Below the pieces are notes generated by a model. It made no database searches and was not told where the DNA came from. It saw only the letters and a list, made by a program, of their open reading frames with translations. The translations under genes were made by a program, and so were the position numbers. Shown one piece after another: positions 27,820-35,909 of a DNA stretch of 64,000 nt; position 1 is the stretch's first letter; every line of letters starts with the position of its first letter. The DNA comes from Streptomyces chryseus (GTDB taxonomy: Bacteria > Actinomycetota > Actinomycetes > Streptomycetales > Streptomycetaceae). The DNA is taken from contig NZ_BMVO01000016.1 of the NCBI RefSeq assembly GCF_014650755.1, positions 1 through 64,000 of the forward strand, in the 5' to 3' direction.

Positions 27820-28425
27820 TCAGCCGGTCCGCAGCGCCGCCAGCTGCTGCGCGAACGGCACCACCGCTTCGTCGGCGGGCCGGCGGGTCCGCGCCCGCGA
27901 CTCCATCAGCTCCGCCAGCTCACCGCCCGCCCGCTCGATCCGGCGCGGGAGGTCGTCCGTACGGGCGTCTCCCTCCGAGCCCCAGTCCTCCGAGGCGGCG
28001 TACACCGCCGTCGGCACGACCAGCGCCCGCAGGTAGGCGAAGAGCGGACGCATGGCGTGCTCCAGCGCCAGGGAGTGGCGGGCCGTGCCGCCGGTCGCGG
28101 CGATCAGGACCGGCTTGCCGACCAGGGCGGTGTTGTCGATCAGGTCGAAGAACGACTTGAACAGGCCGCTGTACGAGGCGGAGAACACGGGGGTGACGGC
28201 GATCAGGCCGTCCGCCTCCGTGACCGCCTCGATCGCGTCGGAGAGGACCGGGGCCGGGAAGCCCGTGACCAGGTGGTTCGCGATGGCGGTGGCCAGCTCG
28301 CGAACCTCGACGACCCGGATGTCGGCTCCGCTCAGGGAGTGCTGTGTCGCCTCCGCCAGCCGGTCCGCGAGGAGCCGGGTGGAGGAGGGCACGCTCAGGC
28401 CCGCCGAGACGACCACGAGCTTCAT
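27820..28425 (-). CDS. NADPH-dependent FMN reductase
   Basis: A 201-residue flavodoxin-fold FMN reductase of the CE1759 type. The phosphate-binding loop is SAGLSVPSSTRLLADRL at the N terminus and the flavin site TPVFSASYSGLFKSFFD. It supplies reduced flavin to a monooxygenase. The partner is clearly the LLM-class enzyme encoded just upstream, whose stop overlaps this ATG by 4 bp (ATGA). Confidence 0.92.
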   Translation of the reverse strand: MKLVVVSAGLSVPSSTRLLADRLAEATQHSLSGADIRVVEVRELATAIANHLVTGFPAPVLSDAIEAVTEADGLIAVTPVFSASYSGLFKSFFDLIDNTALVGKPVLIAATGGTARHSLALEHAMRPLFAYLRALVVPTAVYAASEDWGSEGDARTDDLPRRIERAGGELAELMESRARTRRPADEAVVPFAQQLAALRTG

Positions 28426-29525
28426 GCCGTCACCTCTTCCTGGTTGCCCTGGGCGAGCGCGGCGGCGACGCGCGCCGCGTGGGTGGGGCCGTCCGGCACC
28501 TGGGCCGGGCGGTTCTTGGCGAACTCCTCGCGAAGGACCGGGACGACTTCCTCGCCGAGCAGGTCGAGCTGTTCCAGCACGGTCTTGAGGGGGAGTCCGG
28601 CGTGGTCCATCAGGAAGAGCTGGCGCTGGTAGTCGCCGAAGCTCTCACGGAAGGTGAGGGTCTTCTCGATGACCTCCTGCGGCGAGCCGACGGTCAGGGG
28701 GGTCTGCTCCGTGAACTCCTCCAGGGACGGGCCGTGCCCGTACACCGGCGCGTTGTCGAAGTACGGACGGAACTCGCGCACCGCGTCCTGCGAGTTCTTC
28801 CGCATGAACACCTGCCCGCCGAGCCCGACGACCGCCTGGTCCGGGGTGCCGTGGCCGTAGTGGGCGTAGCGCTCGCGGTAGAGGTTGATCAGCCGGCGGA
28901 AGTGGTCCTTGGGCCAGAAGATGTTGTTGGCGAAGAAGCCGTCGCCGTAGTACGCCGCCTGCTCGGCGATCTCCGGGCTGCGGATGGAGCCGTGCCAGAC
29001 GAACGGCGGCACGCCGTCCAGCGGGCGGGGGGTCGAGGTGAAGCCCTGGAGGGCCGTACGGAACTTGCCCTCCCAGTCCACGACGTCCTCGCGCCACAGC
29101 CGGTGCAGCAGGGCGTAGTTCTCGACGGCGAGCGGGATGCCCTGGCGGATGTCCTGGCCGAACCAGGGGTACACCGGTCCGGTGTTGCCGCGCCCCATCA
29201 TCAGGTCCACCCGGCCGTCTGCCAGGTGCTGGAGCATCGCGTAGTCCTCGGCGATCTTCACCGGGTCGTTGGTGGTGATCAGCGTGGTGGACGTGGACAG
29301 GATGATCTTCTCGGTGCGGGCGGCGATCCAGCCGAGCATGGTGGTGGGCGAGGAGGGGACGAACGGCCGGTTGTGGTGCTCGCCGGTCGCGAAGACGTCG
29401 AGGCCGACCTCCTCGGCCTTGAGCGCGATGGCCGTCATGGCCTTGATGCGCTCGTGCTCCGTCGGCGTCCTGCCGGTGGTCGGGTCGGTCGTCACATCTC
29501 CGACGCTGAAGATCCCGAACTGCAA
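28422..29525 (-). CDS. LLM class flavin-dependent oxidoreductase (luciferase-like)
   Basis: A 367-residue CE1758-type luciferase-like monooxygenase with TIM-barrel stretches FATGEHHNRPF, STTLITTNDPVKIAEDYAML and RGNTGPVYPWFG. It uses reduced flavin from the FMN reductase encoded after it; the substrate is unknown. I choose the TTG at 29525: it gives the family-typical MQFGIF start and leaves GGAGG (29534-29538) 8 nt upstream. The GTG three codons earlier abuts that ribosome binding site and is unlikely. Confidence 0.9.
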   Translation of the reverse strand: MQFGIFSVGDVTTDPTTGRTPTEHERIKAMTAIALKAEEVGLDVFATGEHHNRPFVPSSPTTMLGWIAARTEKIILSTSTTLITTNDPVKIAEDYAMLQHLADGRVDLMMGRGNTGPVYPWFGQDIRQGIPLAVENYALLHRLWREDVVDWEGKFRTALQGFTSTPRPLDGVPPFVWHGSIRSPEIAEQAAYYGDGFFANNIFWPKDHFRRLINLYRERYAHYGHGTPDQAVVGLGGQVFMRKNSQDAVREFRPYFDNAPVYGHGPSLEEFTEQTPLTVGSPQEVIEKTLTFRESFGDYQRQLFLMDHAGLPLKTVLEQLDLLGEEVVPVLREEFAKNRPAQVPDGPTHAARVAAALAQGNQEEVTA

Positions 29526-29558
29526 CGCGCTCACCTCCGAGGCGGTCCTGCGGCTGTC

Positions 29559-29572
29559 GTTGAAGCTTTAAC
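29559..29572. promoter_or_regulatory. Palindrome upstream of the LLM/FMN reductase operon
   Basis: GTTGAAGCTTTAAC is palindromic at 12 of 14 positions and AT-rich against its surroundings. It lies 33 bp before the TTG start, where a MarR-family operator overlapping the promoter would be expected. No regulator gene is adjacent. Confidence 0.45.
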
Positions 29573-29695
29573 AACCACGCCAACGGTGCGATGCGCCGGG
29601 ATATTCCACGCCGATGCGTACGGCTGCGACCGGCAGGCGCACCCGGCGGCCGGCGGCTCTCCCACCGGCCGCCGCTACTGCGGCACCCGCCGCCA

Positions 29696-30706
29696 CTACA
29701 GCGGCGCGCTGTGCCACTTCCACTGGGCGACCCGGTCGCGGCCCGGCAGCTCGGCGCGGCCGGTGGCCCACAGCAGGACCGCCCACCGGTCTTCGTCGGC
29801 GGGGGCCTCGGGGAAGAGCCGGGCCAGGGCCCGGTCGCACAGGTCCGCCGGTGGCGTCCACGACCGGGACAGCCCTTGGGCGACGTCATGGGTGTGTACG
29901 AGCGTCTCCACGACGCCCATCGCGGCGAAGCCCTCCGGGTCGGAGATCCCGTACGCGTGGTGGCAGCGCAGGTCGGGGGAGGCCGCGCGAACCATCGCCG
30001 CCAGCAGAGCGCCGCTCGCCTCCAGCGTCCGGAGCAGTCCGCAGGGGCCGGCCTCGCGGGCTGCGAAGATCGCGCTCGCCGGGCCACCCGCGCGTGCGGA
30101 GGACACCCGGTAGGGCACCCCGCCGTCGAGCGACGGCTCGCGCGGGCCCATCCGGACCGCGTACGAGAAAAGGTCGTCGCTCATGTGCTCGACCGTCTCC
30201 CAGCAGGTCCAGTCCAGGGATCCGGCCGGGGTCGTCCAGTCGTCGGCCGGGAACGCGCCGAGCGCGTCGACCGCCAGGCGTACGGCGGTGGTCACGTCGT
30301 CCGCGGTGACGGGCAGCCGGGTCCCGCTCAGCGCCGCGCGCTCGGCGGCTCCGCACTCCACACAGAACTCGTTGCCCTCGGGATCGGCCATCGTCGCCCA
30401 GCCCCGCCCGTTGGGCCTGCGGTGGTCGGCGACCAGAGTGGCGCCGAGGGCGAGCAGCCGCTCGACCTCCTCGTCGCGGGTGCGGTCGTCCGGCATCAGA
30501 TCGAGGTGGAGGCGGTTCTTGATGCTCTTGGCCTCGGGCACCGCGATGAAGAGCAGAGCAGCGCCACCGGGGGTCTCGACGAGCGCCTCGGGGTCACCGG
30601 GCTGGTCGTCGTCGGATACGGAGACGCCGAGAACGTCGGCCCAGAAGCCGGCGAGCTTGTAGGCGTCGGCGCAGTCGATGGTCACGTGATGTACGAGAGA
30701 CGTCAT
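29696..30706 (-). CDS. VOC (glyoxalase-like) and maleylpyruvate isomerase-type fusion protein
   Basis: A 336-residue two-domain protein. Residues 1-120 are a VOC/glyoxalase domain (LVHHVTIDCADAYKLAGFWA, RLHLDLMPDD, MADPEGNEFCVEC). From about residue 130 comes a DinB-like, mycothiol-dependent maleylpyruvate isomerase-type metal-binding domain, with WETVEHMSDDLFSYA and VETLVHTHDVAQGL providing His ligands. Both halves bind metals and mycothiol-type cofactors are plausible. It might detoxify an electrophile, but the substrate is unknown. Same strand as the LLM operon, 170 bp upstream of it. Confidence 0.82.
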   Translation of the reverse strand: MTSLVHHVTIDCADAYKLAGFWADVLGVSVSDDDQPGDPEALVETPGGAALLFIAVPEAKSIKNRLHLDLMPDDRTRDEEVERLLALGATLVADHRRPNGRGWATMADPEGNEFCVECGAAERAALSGTRLPVTADDVTTAVRLAVDALGAFPADDWTTPAGSLDWTCWETVEHMSDDLFSYAVRMGPREPSLDGGVPYRVSSARAGGPASAIFAAREAGPCGLLRTLEASGALLAAMVRAASPDLRCHHAYGISDPEGFAAMGVVETLVHTHDVAQGLSRSWTPPADLCDRALARLFPEAPADEDRWAVLLWATGRAELPGRDRVAQWKWHSAPL

Positions 30707-30759
30707 GGTCCTCACTGTCCCTGCCGGGTGACGGCCGGGCCAGTGAGTTATGACAAGCG

Positions 30760-30802
30760 CCCGGGGCCCGGGTGCCGCCGACGGCGGCACCCGGGCCCCG
30801 GG
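30760..30802 (-). terminator. Very strong terminator after bkd operon 2
   Basis: A perfect 21-bp inverted repeat with a single central base (arms 30760-30780 and 30782-30802) begins 11 bp after the E2 stop codon. Confidence 0.85.
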
Positions 30803-30813
30803 AAGAACACCCC

Positions 30814-32250
30814 TCAGGCCCAGGTGATCAGGCGCTTCGGCTGTTCCAGGATCGCCGCCACGTCGGCCAGCACCCGGGAGCCGAGCTCGCCGTCGACCAG
30901 GCGGTGGTCGAAGGAGAGCGCGAGCGTGGTGACCTGGCGGGGCTTGACCTTGCCCTTGTGCACCCACGGCTGGAGCTTGATCGCCCCGACCGCGAGGATC
31001 GCGGACTCGCCCGGGTTGAGGATCGGCGTACCGGTGTCGACTCCGAAGACGCCGACGTTGGTGATGGTCACCGTGCCGCCCTGCATCGCCGCCGGCGACG
31101 TCCTGCCCTCGCGGGCCGTCGTCACCAGCTCGCCCAGCGCCTCCGCGAGCTGCGGCAGCGTCTTGGCCTGGGCGTCCTTGATGTTCGGGACGATCAGACC
31201 GCGCGGGGTGGCCGCCGCGATGCCCAGGTTCACGTACTCCTTGTGCACGATCTCCTGGTTCTCCTCGTCCCAGGACGCGTTGACGTCCGGGTTGCGCTTG
31301 ATCGCGACCAGGAGCGCCTTGGCGATCAGGAGGAGCGGGTTCACGCGCAGGCCCGCCATGTCCTTGTCGGACTTCAGCTCTTCGACGAGCTTCATGGTGC
31401 GGGTGATGTCGAAGGTGATGAACTCCGTGACGTGCGGCGCGGTGAACGCGCTGTTCACCATGGCCGACGCGATCGCCTTCCGTACGCCCTTGACGGGGGT
31501 ACGGGTCTCACGGGCCGCACCGCCGACGGCCTCGGCCGGTGCGGGCGCCAAGGCCTCCTCAAGCTCCGGGGCGGGCCGGGCGGCCACCGGCTGCGGGCTC
31601 ACCGAGACCGCGGCCGCCGCGTGGACGTCCTCGCGGGTGATGATCCCGTCGGGGCCGGTCGGCGTGATCCCGGCCAGGTCGAGGCCCAGGTCCTTGGCGA
31701 GCTTGCGGACCGGCGGCTTGGCCAGCGGGCGCGATGCGGGCGCCTGCGTGGCGGCGGGTCCGTGGCCGTTGAGCTCGGTCTGCACGGCCGCCACCGCCGC
31801 CGCGGGAGCCGCCGTCCCCTTGCGGGCGCGGCGCTTGGTGGACGCCTCGGAGACGCCGTACCCGACGAGCACCGGCTGTCGGGCCGCGGGCTTGGCCTCC
31901 TCGGGCTCCGGGGCGGGCTCGGGCTCCGCCACCGGGACCTGCGCGGGGGCCTCGGGTGCGGCGACCGCCGTGCCCGGCGCCACGTCGACCGTGATGATCA
32001 CCTGGCCGACGTCGACCGTCACGCCCTCGCCGAAGCGCAGCTCGTGCACCACGCCGTCGTACGGGATGGGCAGCTCGACGGCGGCCTTGGCCGTCTCGAC
32101 CTCGCACACCACCTGGCCGTCGGTGACGGTGTCGCCCGGCTGGACGTACCACTTGAGGATCTCGGCCTCGGTCAGACCCTCGCCCACATCGGGCATCTTG
32201 AACTCGCGGAAGCGCGCCGTGTCGGCGGCGGGAGCGGATGTCTCAGTCAT
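30814..32250 (-). CDS. bkdC: Branched-chain keto acid dehydrogenase E2 (dihydrolipoamide acyltransferase), copy 2
   Basis: A 478-residue E2 core enzyme that transfers the acyl group from E1 to CoA. Domains: a lipoyl domain (about 15-90) with the lipoylated Lys in ETAKAAVE; an Ala/Pro/Glu linker; a peripheral subunit-binding domain around VRKLAKDLGLDLAGI; another linker; and a catalytic domain (about 240-478) ending with FDHRLVDG (His449, Asp453). ATG at 32250, 14 bp after the E1beta stop, last gene of a three-gene operon. Product acyl-CoAs prime branched fatty acids and polyketides in Streptomyces. Confidence 0.93.
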   Translation of the reverse strand: MTETSAPAADTARFREFKMPDVGEGLTEAEILKWYVQPGDTVTDGQVVCEVETAKAAVELPIPYDGVVHELRFGEGVTVDVGQVIITVDVAPGTAVAAPEAPAQVPVAEPEPAPEPEEAKPAARQPVLVGYGVSEASTKRRARKGTAAPAAAVAAVQTELNGHGPAATQAPASRPLAKPPVRKLAKDLGLDLAGITPTGPDGIITREDVHAAAAVSVSPQPVAARPAPELEEALAPAPAEAVGGAARETRTPVKGVRKAIASAMVNSAFTAPHVTEFITFDITRTMKLVEELKSDKDMAGLRVNPLLLIAKALLVAIKRNPDVNASWDEENQEIVHKEYVNLGIAAATPRGLIVPNIKDAQAKTLPQLAEALGELVTTAREGRTSPAAMQGGTVTITNVGVFGVDTGTPILNPGESAILAVGAIKLQPWVHKGKVKPRQVTTLALSFDHRLVDGELGSRVLADVAAILEQPKRLITWA

Positions 32251-32264
32251 CGTCACGGCTCTCC

Positions 32265-33245
32265 TCAGTACGCAAGCGAGCGGTCGACGGCGTCGAGTAC
32301 CCGGTCCAGTCCCGGCAGGTACTCCTCCTCCAGGCGCGCCGGCGGGTACGGCGCGTGGAAGCCGCCCACCCTCAGCACCGGCGCCTCCAGGTGGTAGAAG
32401 CACCGCTCCGTGATGCGAGCGGCGATCTCGGCGCCCGAGCCGTAGAAGACCGGGGCCTCGTGGACGACGACCAGGTGGCGGGTCTTCTCGACCGACGTCT
32501 GGATGGTGTCGAAGTCGATCGGGGACATCGACCGCAGGTCGACGACCTCGACGGACTTGCCCTCCTCGGCCGCCGCGGCGGCCGCCTCGACGCAGACCTT
32601 CACCATCGGGCCGTACGCCGCGAGCGTCAGGTCGGCGCCCTCACGCACGACCCGCGCCTTGTGGAGCGGGCCCGGGATGGCCTCGGTGTCGACCTCGCTC
32701 TTGTCCCAGTAGCGCCGCTTCGGCTCGAAGAAGATCACCGGGTCGTCGCTCTGGATGGCCTGCTGCATCATCCAGTAGGCGTCCGCGGAGTTGGACGGCG
32801 AGACGATCTTCAGACCGGCGACGTGCGCGAACAGCGCCTCCGGCGACTCGCTGTGGTGCTCGACGGCGCCGATGCCGCCGCCGTACGGAATACGGATGAC
32901 GACCGGCATCTTGATCTTGCCGAGCGAGCGGGCGTGCATCTTCGCGAGCTGCGTGACGATCTGGTCGTACGCCGGGAAGACGAACCCGTCGAACTGGATC
33001 TCCACGACCGGGCGGTAGCCGCGCAGGGCTAGGCCGATCGCGGTGCCCACGATGCCGGACTCGGCGAGCGGGGTGTCGATGACCCGCTCCTCGCCGAAGT
33101 CCTTCTGCAGGCCGTCGGTGACGCGGAAGACGCCGCCGAGCTTGCCGACGTCCTCGCCCATGATCAGGACCTTGGGGTCGGTGTCGAGGGCGGTGCGCAG
33201 CGACTCGTTGATCGCCTTCGCGAGGGGGAGCTTCTGTACGGCCAT
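32265..33245 (-). CDS. bkdB: Branched-chain keto acid dehydrogenase E1 beta subunit, copy 2
   Basis: A 326-residue E1beta. Family stretches: MGEDVGKLGGVFRVTDGL (cofactor-contacting Glu), FDGFVFPAYDQIVTQLAKM, IRIPYGGGIGAVEHHSES and the C-terminal transketolase domain ending YPPARLEEEYLPG. It forms the alpha2beta2 decarboxylase with the E1alpha encoded 3 bp upstream and passes acyl groups to the E2 encoded 14 bp downstream. The companion copy is at 52923-53951. Confidence 0.95.
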   Translation of the reverse strand: MAVQKLPLAKAINESLRTALDTDPKVLIMGEDVGKLGGVFRVTDGLQKDFGEERVIDTPLAESGIVGTAIGLALRGYRPVVEIQFDGFVFPAYDQIVTQLAKMHARSLGKIKMPVVIRIPYGGGIGAVEHHSESPEALFAHVAGLKIVSPSNSADAYWMMQQAIQSDDPVIFFEPKRRYWDKSEVDTEAIPGPLHKARVVREGADLTLAAYGPMVKVCVEAAAAAAEEGKSVEVVDLRSMSPIDFDTIQTSVEKTRHLVVVHEAPVFYGSGAEIAARITERCFYHLEAPVLRVGGFHAPYPPARLEEEYLPGLDRVLDAVDRSLAY

Positions 33246-33248
33246 GAC

Positions 33249-34397
33249 TTACTTGCCCTCCTCGGCGAAGGACGCCTGGTACGCGGCGAACTGTGCCCGC
33301 TCCTCGTCGACCAGGGCGTGACCGTCCGCGTACACGTTCTCGAAGATCGCCATCTGATCGGGGTCGGGCATCGCCCGGACCGCCTCGCGGACCCGCTTGC
33401 CCAGCGACTCCGACTCCGCCTCCAGCTCCTCGAAGAAGGCGGCGTCGGCGAGGCCCTGCTTCTCCAGGTACGTGCGCAGGCGCAGGATCGGGTCCTTCGC
33501 CTCCCACGCCTCGCGCTCCTCGTCGGCCCGGTACTTCGTCGGGTCGTCGGAGGTGGTGTGCGCGCCCATGCGGTACGTGAAGGCCTCGACCAGCGTCGGC
33601 CCCTCGCCCCGGCGGGCGCGCTCCAGCGCGTCGCGGGTCACGGCCAGGCAGGCCAGGACGTCGTTGCCGTCGACCCGCACGCCCGGGAAACCGAAGCCCT
33701 GCGCGCGCTGGTAGAGCGGGACGCGGGTCTGGCGCTCGGTGGGCTCGGAGATCGCCCACTGGTTGTTCTGGCAGAAGAAGACGACCGGGGCGTTGTAGAC
33801 CGCGGAGAAGGTGAACGATTCGGCGACATCGCCCTGGCTGGAGGCGCCGTCGCCGAAGTACGCGACGACCGCGGAGTCCGCGCCGTCCTTGGCGACACCC
33901 ATCGCGTACCCGGTCGCGTGCAGCGTCTGCGAGCCGATCACGATCGTGTACAGATGGAAATTGTTGGTGTTGGGGTCCCAGCCACCGTGGTTCACGCCAC
34001 GGAACATTCCCAGCAGATTGGTCGGGTCGACGCCCCGGCACCAGGCGACACCGTGCTCGCGGTACGTCGGGAAGACGTAGTCGTCGTCACGCAGAGCCCG
34101 TCCGGAGCCGATCTGGGCCGCCTCCTGGCCGAGCAGCGAGGCCCACAGGCCCAGCTCGCCCTGGCGCTGGAGCGCGGTGGCCTCGGCGTCGAAGCGACGG
34201 GTCAGGACCATGTCCCGGTACAGGCCGAGCAGTTCGTCCGGGGTGAGATCGATCGAGTAGTCCGGGTGCTCGATCCGCTCGCCCTCGGGGGTGAGCAGCT
34301 GTACGAGCTCCGGCTCGGATCGCTGGGGTTTCTTGGCGCTGACGCGCTTGGTGCTGCTGCGTCGCGGCTTACGCGCGGCAGTGCTCTCCACGGTCAC
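33249..34397 (-). CDS. bkdA: Branched-chain keto acid dehydrogenase E1 alpha subunit, copy 2
   Basis: A 382-residue thiamine diphosphate enzyme that decarboxylates branched-chain 2-oxo acids. The ThDP/Mg motif is GDGASSQGDVAESF...NNQW, and the phosphorylation-loop-like segment has YRMGAHTTSDDPTKY. The first 30 residues are Lys/Arg/Ser-rich and absent from copy 1. Start is a GTG preceded by GGAGGAG. First gene of the operon; the 325-bp leader shared with a response regulator carries two palindromes. Confidence 0.94.
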   Translation of the reverse strand: MTVESTAARKPRRSSTKRVSAKKPQRSEPELVQLLTPEGERIEHPDYSIDLTPDELLGLYRDMVLTRRFDAEATALQRQGELGLWASLLGQEAAQIGSGRALRDDDYVFPTYREHGVAWCRGVDPTNLLGMFRGVNHGGWDPNTNNFHLYTIVIGSQTLHATGYAMGVAKDGADSAVVAYFGDGASSQGDVAESFTFSAVYNAPVVFFCQNNQWAISEPTERQTRVPLYQRAQGFGFPGVRVDGNDVLACLAVTRDALERARRGEGPTLVEAFTYRMGAHTTSDDPTKYRADEEREAWEAKDPILRLRTYLEKQGLADAAFFEELEAESESLGKRVREAVRAMPDPDQMAIFENVYADGHALVDEERAQFAAYQASFAEEGK

Positions 34398-34554
34398 GTG
34401 CGTGCTCCTCCGTCTGTCCGGCCCCCGGGGTCTGCCGGTGACCAGTGCGGCTCACCTGCCTGCGTCCTCGTGCACGGGGTGGGTGCGACTCGGCCGGAAC
34501 AGGTGTGACAGGTGCCCCGGCGAAACGCCCTGCCAAAGGCACGTTACCCAGTGC

Positions 34555-34570
34555 TTCGCATAACTGCGAA
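34555..34570. promoter_or_regulatory. Palindrome TTCGCA-N4-TGCGAA
   Basis: TTCGCATAACTGCGAA has perfect 6-bp arms around TAAC. It lies about 160 bp before both divergent start codons and is a candidate operator for bkd operon 2 or the response regulator gene. Confidence 0.5.
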
Positions 34571-34593
34571 ACCCCATTTGACCTGCGATTTTG

Positions 34594-34607
34594 CTTGGAA
34601 ATCCAAG
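34594..34607. promoter_or_regulatory. Palindrome CTTGGA-N2-TCCAAG
   Basis: CTTGGAAATCCAAG has perfect 6-bp arms and lies 24 bp right of the first palindrome. It overlaps where a -10 region would fall downstream of TTGACC, so binding would be expected to affect transcription. Confidence 0.45.
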
Positions 34608-34722
34608 TAAATCGAAGAATTCGGGAACAACCACTGGTCACAGCCTTGCGGGCCGCCGGAACAGGGGCACGTTATCCCGGCGACCCACGACACGGGAAGA
34701 GTTCTTGTGTGAGGATGACGGC

Positions 34723-35397
34723 GTGCCCGAAGATGGAAAAATCACCGTATTTCTCGTCGACGACCACGAAGTCGTGCGGCGCGGCGTCCACGAACTGCTC
34801 TCCGTCGAGGACGACATCGAGGTGGTCGGCGAGGCCGGCACCGCGGGAGATGCCCTGGTCAGGATCCCTGCGACCCGTCCGGACGTGGCCGTTCTCGACG
34901 TACGGCTGCCCGACGGGAGCGGCGTCGAGGTGTGCCGGGAAGTCCGTTCGCTGAATGAGGACATCAAATGCCTGATGCTCACCTCGTTCGCCGACGACGA
35001 GGCGCTTTTCGACGCCATCATGGCCGGTGCGTCCGGATACGTCCTCAAGGCCATCCGGGGCAATGAGCTGCTGACGGCCGTACGCGACGTGGCGGCGGGC
35101 AAGTCGCTGCTCGACCCGGTGGCGACCGCCCGCGTCCTGGAGCGGCTGCGGTCGGGAAGCGCCGGCGGCAACGGCGGCGCCGGCGACAACCGGCTCGCGA
35201 ACCTCACCGAGCAGGAGCGCAGGATCCTCGACCTGATCGGCGAGGGCCTGACCAACCGGGCCATCGGTGAGCGGCTGCACCTCGCGGAGAAGACCATCAA
35301 GAACTACGTCTCCAGCCTGCTGTCCAAGCTGGGCATGGAGCGCCGCTCGCAGGCCGCCGCGTACGTGGCGCGCAAGCAGGCCGAAGAGAGACGCTGA
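34723..35397 (+). CDS. NarL/FixJ-type response regulator, DevR-like
   Basis: A 224-residue response regulator. The receiver has DDHEVVRR at the N terminus, the phosphoacceptor Asp in VAVLDVRLPDGSG, Thr/Ser in LMLTSFADDEA and Lys in GYVLKAI. The LuxR-type helix-turn-helix lies at about 155-215 (LTEQERRILDLIGEGLTN, then LAEKTIKNYVSSLLSKLGM). It is strongly DevR/DosR-like along its whole length. No histidine kinase is adjacent, so it is an orphan. It is divergent from bkd operon 2 and may control it. The GTG at 34723 is used because the receiver begins a few residues later. Confidence 0.9.
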   Translation: MPEDGKITVFLVDDHEVVRRGVHELLSVEDDIEVVGEAGTAGDALVRIPATRPDVAVLDVRLPDGSGVEVCREVRSLNEDIKCLMLTSFADDEALFDAIMAGASGYVLKAIRGNELLTAVRDVAAGKSLLDPVATARVLERLRSGSAGGNGGAGDNRLANLTEQERRILDLIGEGLTNRAIGERLHLAEKTIKNYVSSLLSKLGMERRSQAAAYVARKQAEERR

Positions 35398-35451
35398 CCA
35401 CGCGCGTTTCGGGACTTCCGTCCCTTTTGCGGCCCCACCCGGTGACCGACA

Positions 35452-35886
35452 GTGAGTCGCATGCCCACCGAGGACCTCCGCGCCATCGAACTCCTCCGCC
35501 GTGTCCCCTACGGCCGAGTCGCCACCAGCATGCGAGCCCTGCCCTTCCTGGCCGTCGCCCGCCACGTCGTCGTACAGGGCCGCGTGCTGTTGCGCATGCA
35601 CGCGGGGTTCAACCACCACCAGGCCTGCCACGGCAGCGTGGTCGCGTACGGTGCGGACAACTTCGACCCGCGCGCGCCCGGCGACGGCACCCTGTGGGCG
35701 GTCCAGTGCACCGGCACCGCCGAGCTCTTCGAGCCGGACGCCGCCGAACTGGAGCTCTTCGGCCGGGGCCCGCACTCCGTCGACGGCGAGCCCTTCGACC
35801 CCGTCTACATGCGCATAGAGCCGCAGCTCGTCACCGCGCACACCCTCAACAGCGCCCCCGAGCGACGGTACGAGCACGCGCTGTGA
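35452..35886 (+). CDS. Pyridoxamine 5'-phosphate oxidase family (FMN-binding) protein
   Basis: A 144-residue split-barrel flavin-binding protein. It opens with DLRAIELLRRVPYGRVATSM and has an FMN-site-like RVLLRMHAGFNHHQACHG. Members include F420- or FMN-dependent reductases and true PNPOx; this short type has no assigned substrate. GTG at 35452 or ATG at 35461 are both possible starts, and neither has a clear ribosome binding site. Follows the response regulator by 54 bp on the same strand, compatible with a flavin protein inside a DevR-like regulon. Confidence 0.78.
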   Translation: MSRMPTEDLRAIELLRRVPYGRVATSMRALPFLAVARHVVVQGRVLLRMHAGFNHHQACHGSVVAYGADNFDPRAPGDGTLWAVQCTGTAELFEPDAAELELFGRGPHSVDGEPFDPVYMRIEPQLVTAHTLNSAPERRYEHAL

Positions 35887-35909
35887 CGCGGTGATCTACC
35901 ATCTGGCGG

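Larger units (their letters stand above)
34398..34722. other. Divergent control region between bkd operon 2 and a response regulator
   Basis: 325 bp without a gene. The centre (about 34550-34625) is strikingly AT-rich for this genome and holds two palindromes described separately, plus a TTGACC (34578-34583) that could be a -35 box for the rightward gene. Confidence 0.55.
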
